A stretch of 15,676 bases of DNA from Acidobacteria bacterium 37-71-11. Its GTDB lineage: Bacteria; Acidobacteriota; Thermoanaerobaculia; Thermoanaerobaculales; Thermoanaerobaculaceae. Under the pieces are notes generated by a model, which saw only the letters and a program-made list of their open reading frames with translations, did not search any database and was not told the DNA's origin. Both the position numbers and the translations under genes were made by a program. Within the stretch, counting starts at the first letter, position 1. The number at the start of each line of letters is the position of its first letter. This document shows, piece after piece, positions 8,021 through 14,528 of this stretch. Location of the stretch: NCBI GenBank assembly GCA_002279285.1, contig NCBR01000076.1:1-15676 (forward strand), in the 5' to 3' direction.

Positions 8021-8890
8021 TTGAACGACGTCCTGTTGAGCGTGCTGCTGGGTTTCATCGAGGGCCTGACGGAGTTCCTTCCAGTCAGCTCGACCGCCCA
8101 CCTCCGTATCTTTGAGGCGCTCGCCGGCGTCTCGCTCTCCGACGGCTACTGGAAGATGTTCTCCATCGTCATCCAGTTGGGCGCGATCCTCTGCTTGCCG
8201 ATCTACTTCCGCGAGAGGATCGTGCGCTTCGTGGCCTCCTTCCCGCGCGGCGGTCGCGACGGTCGGGGCTGGGCGACGCACCCTCTCACGCTGACGGCGC
8301 TCGCCTTCGTGTGCACCGCGGTGCCCTCGCTGCTGCTCATCAAGCTCATCGGCAAGCACCTCGAGAGCCTGGCGGTGATGGGCCTCTCCCTGGTCGTGGG
8401 CGGCATCGTGATGTGGGTGGTGGACGCGCTGTACGAGCACGGGTCCCTGCGCACCCACACCGACCGGATGGAGGCGATGGGCCCCGGGCAGGCGGTGTGG
8501 ATCGGTCTGTGCCAGACCCTCTCCGCCGTGTTCCCCGGCACCTCGCGTTCGATGGCCACCATCTCCGCTGGGCAGCTCGCCGGCATGACGCGCACCTCCG
8601 CGCTGGAGTTCTCGTTCTTCCTTTCCATGCCGACGATGGTGGCTGCCACCGGATACGACCTGTTCAAGACCCTCTGGCACGCGCAGGCGAACCCGCTCGG
8701 CGCGGTCCGGATGACGCCGCACGGTTGGGTGCTGCTGGGCATCGGCTTTTCGGTGTCGTTCATCGTGGCGTACGGGGTCGTGGCGTGGTTCATGAACTGG
8801 GTGCGGCGCCGCGGCTTCGTGCCCTTCGCCGTCTACCGAATCGCAATCGGAGCGGCCGTGCTCTGGTGGCTGGCCCGGGGCGCTCACTGA
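8021..8890 (+). CDS. uppP: Undecaprenyl-diphosphatase
   Basis: This 289-residue integral membrane enzyme dephosphorylates undecaprenyl diphosphate, recycling the lipid carrier for peptidoglycan and other envelope polymers. Overexpression of the family gives bacitracin resistance. Both family signatures are present: the glutamate-rich EGLTEFLPVSSTAHL at 14-28 (E14, E18, S24, H27) and PGTSRSMATI around R176. The glycine usual before the histidine is alanine here. Hydrophobic segments through the protein fit about eight membrane spans. The start is a TTG set by a ribosome site and by the expected short lead before the first signature. It sits alone between two copies of the CGGTRCCTGGTACC repeat. 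Confidence 0.95.
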   Translation: MNDVLLSVLLGFIEGLTEFLPVSSTAHLRIFEALAGVSLSDGYWKMFSIVIQLGAILCLPIYFRERIVRFVASFPRGGRDGRGWATHPLTLTALAFVCTAVPSLLLIKLIGKHLESLAVMGLSLVVGGIVMWVVDALYEHGSLRTHTDRMEAMGPGQAVWIGLCQTLSAVFPGTSRSMATISAGQLAGMTRTSALEFSFFLSMPTMVAATGYDLFKTLWHAQANPLGAVRMTPHGWVLLGIGFSVSFIVAYGVVAWFMNWVRRRGFVPFAVYRIAIGAAVLWWLARGAH

Positions 8891-8906
8891 CAAAAACGGC
8901 ACGTGT

Positions 8907-8920
8907 CGGTACCTGGTACC
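8907..8920. repeat. Short palindromic repeat CGGTRCCTGGTACC, copy B
   Basis: CGGTACCTGGTACC is a perfect inverted repeat of two GGTACC hexamers around one T. It lies 17 nt after the uppP stop and 57 nt before the SMR start. The following bases (GCATGTTTCATTTTGAGG) are unusually AT-rich for this window. With copy A, 930 bp away in the same orientation, it brackets uppP. Confidence 0.6.
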
Positions 8921-8965
8921 GCATGTTTCATTTTGAGGGTGGGGGTTTCGTATCGTCGGTGGCCC

Positions 8966-8971
8966 GGGAGG
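8966..8971 (+). promoter_or_regulatory. Ribosome binding site deciding the SMR start
   Basis: GGGAGG ends 5 nt before the GTG at 8977. This supports the GTG start over the in-frame ATG at 8923 and the GTGs at 8959 and 8971. Confidence 0.6.
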
Positions 8972-8976
8972 TGGCG

Positions 8977-9297
8977 GTGGCGTGGTTGGTCCTCGTCGTG
9001 GCGGGTCTGGTCGAGGTGGCGTGGGCGGTCGGCTTGAAGTACACGGCCGGGTTCACGCGCCTGGTCCCCAGCGTACTCACGATCGGTGGCGGGCTGGTGA
9101 GCTTCTTCCTGTTGGCGCAGGCCGCTCGCACGCTGCCGATCGGAACCGCCTACGCGGTGTGGACCGGCATCGGCGCCGTGGGGACGGCGGTGCTGGGGAT
9201 GATCCTGTTCGGCGAGCCGCGCGACTGGGCGCGCCTCGCCTGCATCGGCCTCGTGGTCGCGGGAATCGTCGGGCTCAGGCTCGTCTCGGCGCGGTGA
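8977..9297 (+). CDS. gdx: SMR transporter of the guanidinium exporter (Gdx/SugE) type
   Basis: This 106-residue, four-helix small multidrug resistance protein would work as an antiparallel dimer, exchanging guanidinium for protons across the inner membrane. With the GTG start, the numbering falls exactly on the Gdx pattern: the essential E13 in AGLVEVAWAVGLKY, plus W16, S42, Y59 and W62 in LPIGTAYAVWTGIGAVG. The length is the usual 105-106. The ATG at 8923 would add 18 residues not found in the family, so it was not used. I saw no convincing guanidine riboswitch upstream, where the CGGTRCCTGGTACC repeat sits. Guanidinium export rather than broad quaternary-ammonium export is inferred from the motif set. 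Confidence is high for the family and good for the subtype. Confidence 0.92.
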   Translation: MAWLVLVVAGLVEVAWAVGLKYTAGFTRLVPSVLTIGGGLVSFFLLAQAARTLPIGTAYAVWTGIGAVGTAVLGMILFGEPRDWARLACIGLVVAGIVGLRLVSAR

Positions 9298-9386
9298 CCG
9301 AGGCGTCGCGCGGCACTCGATCCCGGCCGCGGGCAGCCGGCAACGGCGACCGCGAACGCGGCCCAGGCTAGAATCGGCACGGCGCG

Positions 9387-10288
9387 ATGCGGGACAGCCT
9401 CCGAATGCAGATGGTGCAGACGCCGGTGATCCCGGTGGTCGGGCGCCTGATCCGGGACAACCCGGGGACGATCTCGCTCGGACAGGGCGTGGTCGGCTAC
9501 CCGCCGCCGCCCGAGGCGCTCGAGGCGGTCGCACGCTTCGCCGCCGATCCCGACAACCACATGTACGGCCCCGTGGAGGGGATCCCGGCGCTGCTCGATG
9601 CGATCGCGGCCAAGCTCGCCGCCGACAACGCCATCGCGTTGACCGACGACTCGCGCATCGTCGTGACCGCGGGCGGCAACATGGCGTTCGCCAACGCCGT
9701 GCTTGCGATCACCGACCCGGGCGACGAGGTGATCCTGCTCGAGCCGTACTACTTCAACCACCGCATGGCAGTGACGATCGCCGGCTGCCGGCCGATCGCC
9801 GTCCCGACGGACGCGGCACACCAACCGGTGGTGTCGCGCATCGAGGCCGCGATCACCTCGCGCACCCGCGCCGTCGTGACGGTCTCGCCCAACAACCCGA
9901 GCGGGGCGGTGTACCCCGAGGCGACACTGCGTGCGATCAACGCGCTGTGCCGGGAGCGCGGCGTCTACCACGTGCACGACGAGGCCTACGAGTACTTCGT
10001 TTACGACGGCGCCCGTCACGTCTCGCCGGCGTCGGAGCCAGGCGCCGCCGGGCACACGATCTCGCTGTTCTCGCTCTCCAAGTCCTACGGATTCGCACGC
10101 GCCTCGATTCGATGGCGCTGGTGGAACGGCTGGTGCGGGAGTACCGGGTGGCGGCGATCCCGGGCTCGACGTTCGGAGTCACGTCCGAATGCGCGCTGCG
10201 CATTTCCTACGGTGCGCTCACGCGTGACACCGTCGCCGAAGGGCTGGGCCGCCTCGTGCGCGGCATCAGGGCCGTGGTCGGAGGGTAA
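9387..10288 (+). pseudogene. Class I/II PLP aminotransferase with internal out-of-frame deletion
   Basis: The first part is a convincing fold-type I aminotransferase: NPGTISLGQGVVGYPPPPEA near residue 30, HMYGPVEGIPALLDAI, SPNNPSGAVYP, HDEAYEYF, and the PLP-lysine motif SLFSLSKSYGFA with K232. Right after it, near 10095-10105, the family match switches frame and resumes at LDSMALVERLVREYRVAAIP, running to the TAA at 10286-10288. The intervening large-domain segment (roughly 80-100 residues of a protein normally near 385-390) is missing, and the joint is out of frame. Without repair the product would carry a nonsense tail and be inactive. The hexamer GATTCG flanks the joint (10090-10095 and 10106-10111). 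A TAGAAT at 9369-9374 could be its -10. The next gene's GTG abuts the TAA, marking the true end. The amine donor may be glutamine or a related amino acid, judging from the omega-amidase partner. Confidence 0.82.
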
Positions 10289-11083
10289 GTGGCGCTGCAC
10301 GTCGTTGCCTGCCAGGTCGACATCGTGTGGGAGGAGCCGGAGACGAACTGCCGGGCCGTGGCGGCGCTGCTGGAGGCGACACCGCCCCCGAGGGGTTCGC
10401 TCGTCGTCCTCCCGGAGATGTTCGCGACGGGGTTCTCGATGAACCTCGCCGCGGCCGCCCAGTCGCCCGAGCGGCCGGTCGAGCGCTTCATGGCGGCGAC
10501 CGCCGCGCGCCTGGGCGTCTGCCTCGTCGGCGGGGTCGTGCGGCGCGATCCACCCGCTGCGCTGGGCCTCAACCAGGCCGTCGCGTTCGGCCCCGACGGC
10601 GGTGAGCTCGCGCGCTACAGCAAGATCCACCCGTTCTCGTTCGCCGGGGAGGACCGCCGGTTCGCCCGCGGCGGCGAGGTCGTCACGTTCGCGTGGGGCG
10701 GTTTCGCCGTCGCCCCGTTCGTCTGCTACGACCTGCGCTTTCCGGAGGTGTTCCGGGTCGCGACCCGGGCCGGCGCGAACCTCCTCGTCGTGATCGCGAA
10801 CTGGCCCGCCGCGCGCGAGGCGCACTGGCTTGCCCTGCTGGCGGCGCGCGCGATCGAGAACCAGGCGTACGTGATCGGCGTCAACAGGTGCGGGCGGGAC
10901 CCCAACGCGGTGTACTCGGGCCGCAGCCGGGTCCTCGATCCCCGCGGCGAGGTGATCGCGGAGGCGGGCGGCGCGCCGGCCGTTCTCGAAGCCGACCTCG
11001 ACCTCGAAGCGCTGCTGACGTACCGGCGAGAGTTCCCGGTGCTACGGGACCTCGACCCGCGCTTCCTGCCGGAGGCTCGATAG
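10289..11083 (+). CDS. Nitrilase-superfamily amidase, probable omega-amidase (Nit2/YafV-like)
   Basis: This 264-residue cytoplasmic carbon-nitrogen hydrolase has the complete Glu-Lys-Cys triad: E43 in VVLPEMFATGFS, K112 in RYSKIHPFSFAGEDRRF and C146 in PFVCYDLRFPEVFR. The PEMFATGFSMN and KIHPFSFAGE stretches resemble omega-amidases such as YafV and Nit2, which turn alpha-ketoglutaramate or alpha-ketosuccinamate into the keto acid and ammonia. The GTG start directly follows the TAA of the aminotransferase, so the two are translationally coupled. That fits the known glutamine transaminase/omega-amidase pairing, which pulls transamination forward, for example in methionine salvage. The gene looks intact even though its partner is broken. 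Other nitrilase-branch amidase functions remain possible. Confidence 0.88.
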   Translation: MALHVVACQVDIVWEEPETNCRAVAALLEATPPPRGSLVVLPEMFATGFSMNLAAAAQSPERPVERFMAATAARLGVCLVGGVVRRDPPAALGLNQAVAFGPDGGELARYSKIHPFSFAGEDRRFARGGEVVTFAWGGFAVAPFVCYDLRFPEVFRVATRAGANLLVVIANWPAAREAHWLALLAARAIENQAYVIGVNRCGRDPNAVYSGRSRVLDPRGEVIAEAGGAPAVLEADLDLEALLTYRREFPVLRDLDPRFLPEAR

Positions 11084-11090
11084 CGCTCGC

Positions 11091-11160
11091 AATGCCGTCC
11101 CGCCGGAGCGGTGGGACAGTCCGGAATGCCGCTCGACTCGCGGGACAGCTTCGGGCATTC
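11091..11160. repeat. Imperfect tandem repeat with hairpins in the convergent gap
   Basis: Two imperfect units lie head to tail, at 11091-11124 and 11125-11155. Both open with AATGCCG and close with GGGACAG followed by a TCCGG- or TTCGG-like end. Within the first unit, TCCCGCC (11098-11104) can pair with GGTGGGA (11110-11116) around a 5-nt loop. GAATGCC (11124-11130) is inverted as GGCATTC (11154-11160). No T-run follows, so a classical intrinsic terminator is not evident. It lies between convergent genes, as REP-like repeats often do. Confidence 0.5.
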
Positions 11161-11167
11161 TGGTGAA

Positions 11168-11235
11168 GGTCCATCCCGTCCCTCCGGGGTGCAGGTCTCG
11201 CCACCAATGGGAGGCGGACCTCACTCGGATGGACC
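11168..11235. repeat. Inverted repeat in the convergent gap
   Basis: GGTCCATCC (11168-11176) is perfectly inverted as GGATGGACC (11227-11235). A weaker inner CCTCC/GGAGG pair (11181-11185 and 11210-11214) could extend a branched hairpin. With the adjacent tandem repeat it fills most of the 188 nt between the omega-amidase and the membrane protein. It may be part of the same dispersed element or a bidirectional terminator. No coding potential was recognised here. Confidence 0.45.
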
Positions 11236-11271
11236 ACTCCCTTTACTGAACAACCTCATGAGATTCCACAG

Positions 11272-12186
11272 CTAGACCGGTGTCGTCACACCCCCGGCGG
11301 CGCCCGCAGGAGGCCGCCGCCGGAGCAGGCCGATGACGCTCCCGAGGGGGAGGAAGTAGACGACGAGGAGGGCGTACAGGCCCCATGACTCGATCCGCCC
11401 CCGGCCGAGGAACGCGAACACGAAGATCATCGCGTGCATGCGGATGACGTTGAGGTAGGGGGCGAAGAGCATGCCGCCGTCCGTGATGGCGAACGCCCGG
11501 GCGTAGGCGGGCAGGCGCGAGAGCGCGCTCGCCGCGACGAACGGCCAGTAGCGGCGCATCGCCTCGGCGGCAAACGAGGTGACGAGGGCGAACACCTGCT
11601 CCGGGCTCTTGCCGAACGGGGTCGCGCGCACCAGCGGGAAGAAGCCGTTGAGGAGCAACCCGTGGATGAGGTGGAACCCGAAGAAGTGAACGGTGAAGAA
11701 CCCGACCATGAACAGGACCCCGGGGAGCATCACGACGACGCGGGCGACGCCGTGGTCGGGGTCGGGGAACGCCCCGAAACCGGGCCGCGAGCGCAACATC
11801 CCGCCGACGGCGAGGAGCGTGCTCGCCCCGGCCAGCAGGAGGACGGCGGCCGTCACGCGGCTCAGGCCGAGGACGCCGATGCAGACCATCGCGACGAAGG
11901 CGTTGAGCGGCAGGGCGGCACACCCGGCCGGCGGGTGGAACCCTCCGGCGGCTCGCGCCGGCGGCGGAGCGCCGGGACGCGTCCGTTGCGGCATCAGCGA
12001 CGCCGGCGTGCCGGTGACGAGGGTCCCGACGATCGAGGCCAGGATCAACGAGTACCCGACCGCGAGGCTCGAGACCCACAGGCCCCACACCAGGTCGGTC
12101 GTCGCCCAGCTCTCCTGCACCGCCATGACGACGGTGACGGCGAAGAGCGCGAGCGAGACCGCGACATCGCGCAGGCGGCTATCCAT
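11272..12186 (-). CDS. Multi-pass membrane protein, possibly DUF6498 family
   Basis: This 304-residue protein has about six to eight hydrophobic segments, for example residues 8-25, 32-56, about 92-111 and 113-133. It has no signal peptide beyond the first helix. The most distinctive stretch is FFTVHFFGFHLIHGLLLNGF around residue 165, with three regularly spaced histidines in a membrane segment. This resembles what I recall of DUF6498 proteins, a family of unknown function; the assignment is tentative. The linker near residues 67-90 is proline- and arginine-rich and is probably cytoplasmic. The ATG at 12186 has its own promoter-like sequence 21 nt upstream, and the gene follows the dipeptidase by 72 nt on the same strand, so it may be transcribed alone or with it. 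The histidines could bind a metal or heme, but that is speculation. Confidence 0.75.
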   Translation of the reverse strand: MDSRLRDVAVSLALFAVTVVMAVQESWATTDLVWGLWVSSLAVGYSLILASIVGTLVTGTPASLMPQRTRPGAPPPARAAGGFHPPAGCAALPLNAFVAMVCIGVLGLSRVTAAVLLLAGASTLLAVGGMLRSRPGFGAFPDPDHGVARVVVMLPGVLFMVGFFTVHFFGFHLIHGLLLNGFFPLVRATPFGKSPEQVFALVTSFAAEAMRRYWPFVAASALSRLPAYARAFAITDGGMLFAPYLNVIRMHAMIFVFAFLGRGRIESWGLYALLVVYFLPLGSVIGLLRRRPPAGAAGGVTTPV

Positions 12187-12206
12187 CCGGCTGAACCTCT
12201 GTCGCC

Positions 12207-12235
12207 ATCGTATCGTTTCGCGGCGGGCGCCTCAA
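12207..12235 (-). promoter_or_regulatory. Sigma70-like promoter of the membrane-protein gene
   Basis: Read on the minus strand, TTGAGG (12235-12230) and TACGAT (12212-12207) are 17 nt apart. A transcript would start near 12200, about 14 nt before the ATG. The match is moderate but the spacing is exact. Confidence 0.42.
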
Positions 12236-12258
12236 CGGACCACGTCCACGCGCCGCGC

Positions 12259-13632
12259 CTACTCGGACGCGCCGGCCGTGCCGCCGCGATCGGGGGCGGG
12301 CGTGGCGTCCAGCTCCTCGATGCGTGCGTCGGAGGCGGGCCGTTCCTTCTGCAGGCGGACGGCGACACGCTCGGCCTCGTGCATCACGCGCAGGATGTTG
12401 CGGCCCGCGACCTTCTTCACGTCGTCGTCGCTCCAACCCCGGCGCAGCAGCTCGGCGAGCAGCGCGGGGTACTTGGAGACGTCCTCCATGCCGACCGGGG
12501 TGCGGCCGATGCCGTCGAAGTCGGAGCCGATGCCGACGTGGTCGACCCCGGCGACCTTGCGGATGTGCTCGATGTGGTCGGCGACTTGAGCGAGAGTGGC
12601 GTCCGGGACGGGGTGCTGCGCCGCGAACGCGCGCAGCTCGGATTCGACGCGCTCGGGATCGTCGGGGTGGAGCGCGCCGAGGCGCGCCCACTCCGCCTCC
12701 ACCGGCTCGGAGGCGATGCGCGCCTGCTCGGAGACGAACCCCGGCGCGACGTTGACCATGACGATGCCGCGGTTTGCGGCGACGCGGCGGAGAATGTCGT
12801 CGGGGACGTTGCGCGGGTGTCGGCACAGCGCCCGCGCCGAGGAGTGCGAGAAGATCACCGGCGCCTGGCTCGTGGCCAGCGCGTCGAGCATCACCTTGTC
12901 GGAGACGTGAGAGAGGTCCACCAGCATCCCCAAGCGGTTCATCTCGCGCACGACCTCGCGCCCGAAGCGGGTGAGGCCGTCGTGCCGGGGCGCGTCGGTG
13001 GCGGCATCGGCCCAGTCGATCGACTTCCAGTGGGTGAGCGTCATGTAACGCGCGCCGCACGCGTACGCCTGCCGCAGCACGGCGAGCGAATTCGCGATCG
13101 AATAGCCGCCCTCGATGCCGATCAGGGAGGCGATCTTGCCCGAGCGGTGGATACGCTCGACGTCGGCGGCGCTGCCGGCGAAGGCGAACGTCTCCGGGTA
13201 GCGGGCGATCATGCGGTGAACCAGGTCGATCTGCTCGAAGAGGGCGACGGCGGCCGGCGGGCCCTCGAGCGTCGTGGGCACGAACACCGACCAGAACTGG
13301 CCGCCGAGGCCACCGCGCCGTAGGCGGGGGATGTCGGTGTGCAGGGGCTGCGCGAGCGTGCTCGTGTCCCCGGCGATCTCGATCCGGTCGAGGTGGTCGT
13401 TGACGCGCTCCTTGTAGTTCTCGGGGAGGTCGTTGTGGCCGTCAATGAGCGGCGTCTCGGCGAGGATCCGCGCCACCCTGGCCTGCAGCGCCTGCTCGGC
13501 GGCGGCGGGAGCGGTCTGGGCGGCGGAGGGGCCGGCCGCCGCGAGCAGCAGGACGACCATGGCGGCAGCCGGCGCGATGCCGGCCAAGGGGGTGCGGCGG
13601 AGAGGTGGGAACGAGGGGGGCGTGTGGGCCAC
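12259..13632 (-). CDS. Secreted membrane dipeptidase (peptidase M19, renal dipeptidase family)
   Basis: This 457-residue zinc dipeptidase cleaves dipeptides, often including those with a D-residue, probably in the periplasm. The signal peptide is clear: a double arginine, a hydrophobic core (IAPAAAMVVLLLAAAGPSAAQ) and a likely cut after SAAQ or nearby. Zinc ligands are all visible: H66 and D68 in IDGHNDLP, the bridging E174 in IGIEGGYS, H242 in LVDLSHVSD and H263 in IFSHSSARAL, plus D371 in VGIGSDFDG. The start is the GTG at 13632, six bases after a perfect AGGAGG; the frame stays open 27 codons further but lacks a ribosome site there. Length and motifs match bacterial M19 enzymes. A tail after about residue 435 is low-complexity. 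It is divergent from the methyltransferase. Confidence 0.93.
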   Translation of the reverse strand: MAHTPPSFPPLRRTPLAGIAPAAAMVVLLLAAAGPSAAQTAPAAAEQALQARVARILAETPLIDGHNDLPENYKERVNDHLDRIEIAGDTSTLAQPLHTDIPRLRRGGLGGQFWSVFVPTTLEGPPAAVALFEQIDLVHRMIARYPETFAFAGSAADVERIHRSGKIASLIGIEGGYSIANSLAVLRQAYACGARYMTLTHWKSIDWADAATDAPRHDGLTRFGREVVREMNRLGMLVDLSHVSDKVMLDALATSQAPVIFSHSSARALCRHPRNVPDDILRRVAANRGIVMVNVAPGFVSEQARIASEPVEAEWARLGALHPDDPERVESELRAFAAQHPVPDATLAQVADHIEHIRKVAGVDHVGIGSDFDGIGRTPVGMEDVSKYPALLAELLRRGWSDDDVKKVAGRNILRVMHEAERVAVRLQKERPASDARIEELDATPAPDRGGTAGASE

Positions 13633-13638
13633 GGTGAA

Positions 13639-13644
13639 CCTCCT
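13639..13644 (-). promoter_or_regulatory. Ribosome binding site deciding the dipeptidase start
   Basis: On the minus strand a perfect AGGAGG lies 6 nt before the GTG at 13632. It sets the start just ahead of the signal peptide and rules out the earlier in-frame start at 13713. Confidence 0.75.
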
Positions 13645-13650
13645 GGCGCC

Positions 13651-13679
13651 ATCTTGCACGGCTGCGCCGCCGGCGGCAA
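13651..13679 (-). promoter_or_regulatory. Possible promoter of the dipeptidase gene
   Basis: On the minus strand TTGCCG (13679-13674) and CAAGAT (13656-13651) are 17 nt apart. The predicted transcript start falls at about 13644, just ahead of the AGGAGG. Each hexamer is only a partial match. Confidence 0.3.
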
Positions 13680-13698
13680 CCGCCGGGGCGGCGTCCCC

Positions 13699-13727
13699 TT
13701 GAGCCGCAACCACGGCTGAGCGAGAAT
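13699..13727 (+). promoter_or_regulatory. Possible promoter of the methyltransferase gene, leaderless
   Basis: TTGAGC (13699-13704) and GAGAAT (13722-13727) are 17 nt apart. A transcript would begin about 6-7 nt later, at or next to the GTG at 13734, which has no Shine-Dalgarno sequence. This would make the message leaderless. It lies back to back with the dipeptidase promoter candidate. Confidence 0.32.
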
Positions 13728-13733
13728 CCGAGC

Positions 13734-14528
13734 GTGGACGATCACGGTGGCCAGGGCCGCGACCGGGGTTTCTTCGACCCGACCCGGCGGTTCAAGGGGC
13801 GGGCGGAGCTGTACGCGCGGCACCGGCCCGGCTACCCCGGTGCGGTCGTGACGCTCCTCGAAGGCGAGTGCGGCCTGACGCCTGGATCGGTCGTCGCCGA
13901 CATCGGCTCGGGGACGGGGATCCTCGCCGAGATGCTGCTCGCGCGCGGCTGCCGAGTGTTCGGCGTCGAGCCGAACGCCGACATGCGCGCCGAGGGGGAA
14001 CGGGTGCTCGCCTCGTATCCGGGGTTCGTCAGCGTGGACGCGCGCGCGGAGGGGACGACGCTCCCCGTCGCGAGCGTGGACATCGTGACCGCGGCGCAGG
14101 CGTTCCACTGGTTCGACCGGCCGCGTGCGCGCGCCGAGTTTGCCCACATCCTCAAGCCGGGCGGATGGGTGGTCCTGCTCTGGAACCTGCGTCGCAAGGA
14201 CGCCGACGCCTTCGCGGTCGAGTACGAGCGGCTGCTCCTGGAGTACGCGACGGACTACGAGCGGGTGGACCACGCGAACGTCACCGACGCGGTGATCGCA
14301 AAGTTCTTCGACCCCGCGTCGTTTAGGCTGCGGGTGTTTCCCAACCGGCAGGTGTTCGACTACGAGGCGCTCGAAGGCCGGCTGCTGTCCTCCTCGTACG
14401 CGCCCGCGGCCGGGCACCCGAACCACGCCCCAATGCTCGCGGCTCTACGCGCGGTGTTCGATCGGCACAACGAGGGCGGCACGGTCGCGTTCGCCTACGA
14501 CACGCAGGTCTACTTCGGGCGCCTCTGA
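13734..14528 (+). CDS. Class I SAM-dependent methyltransferase (Methyltransf_11 type)
   Basis: This 264-residue protein has the Rossmann methyltransferase core. An N-terminal FKGRAELYARHRPGYP segment is followed by motif I VADIGSGTGI (53-63), an acidic strand ending in GVEPNADM, an aspartate-bearing VASVDIVTAAQAFHWFD segment and LKPGGWVVLLWN. The F-x-GRA-x-x-Y-x-x-x-RP-x-YP opening with HWFD is common in a group of small-molecule methyltransferases whose substrates are mostly unknown. The GTG at 13734 gives the usual N-terminus. It is divergent from the dipeptidase, and its last 19 nt overlap the end of the opposite-strand phosphatase gene. The family is clear; the substrate cannot be read from the sequence. 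Confidence 0.88.
   Translation: MDDHGGQGRDRGFFDPTRRFKGRAELYARHRPGYPGAVVTLLEGECGLTPGSVVADIGSGTGILAEMLLARGCRVFGVEPNADMRAEGERVLASYPGFVSVDARAEGTTLPVASVDIVTAAQAFHWFDRPRARAEFAHILKPGGWVVLLWNLRRKDADAFAVEYERLLLEYATDYERVDHANVTDAVIAKFFDPASFRLRVFPNRQVFDYEALEGRLLSSSYAPAAGHPNHAPMLAALRAVFDRHNEGGTVAFAYDTQVYFGRL

Noticed and set aside
4898..8902. Very long minus-strand open frame (about 1334 codons) opposite the RND pump and uppP
   Set aside because: It is a shadow of GC-rich coding DNA: His/Arg/Gln-rich, low complexity, with no family sequence, opposite genes with complete motifs.
8880..8976. Guanidine riboswitch upstream of gdx
   Set aside because: The gap is short and mostly a palindromic repeat and AT-rich sequence; I could not see a conserved riboswitch core. 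A covariance search was not possible here.
9321..9345. Terminator hairpin between gdx and the aminotransferase (CCGGC/GCCGG)
   Set aside because: A 5-bp GC stem without a T-run is expected by chance in DNA of this composition.
11098..11116. Intrinsic terminator after the omega-amidase
   Set aside because: The hairpin is plausible, but no T-run follows on either strand, so it is reported as a repeat element only.
11434..13323. Long plus-strand open frame (629 codons) across the membrane-protein and dipeptidase genes
   Set aside because: Composition is Asp/Arg/Glu/His-rich shadow sequence. The minus strand carries a signal peptide, all M19 zinc ligands and proper start sites.
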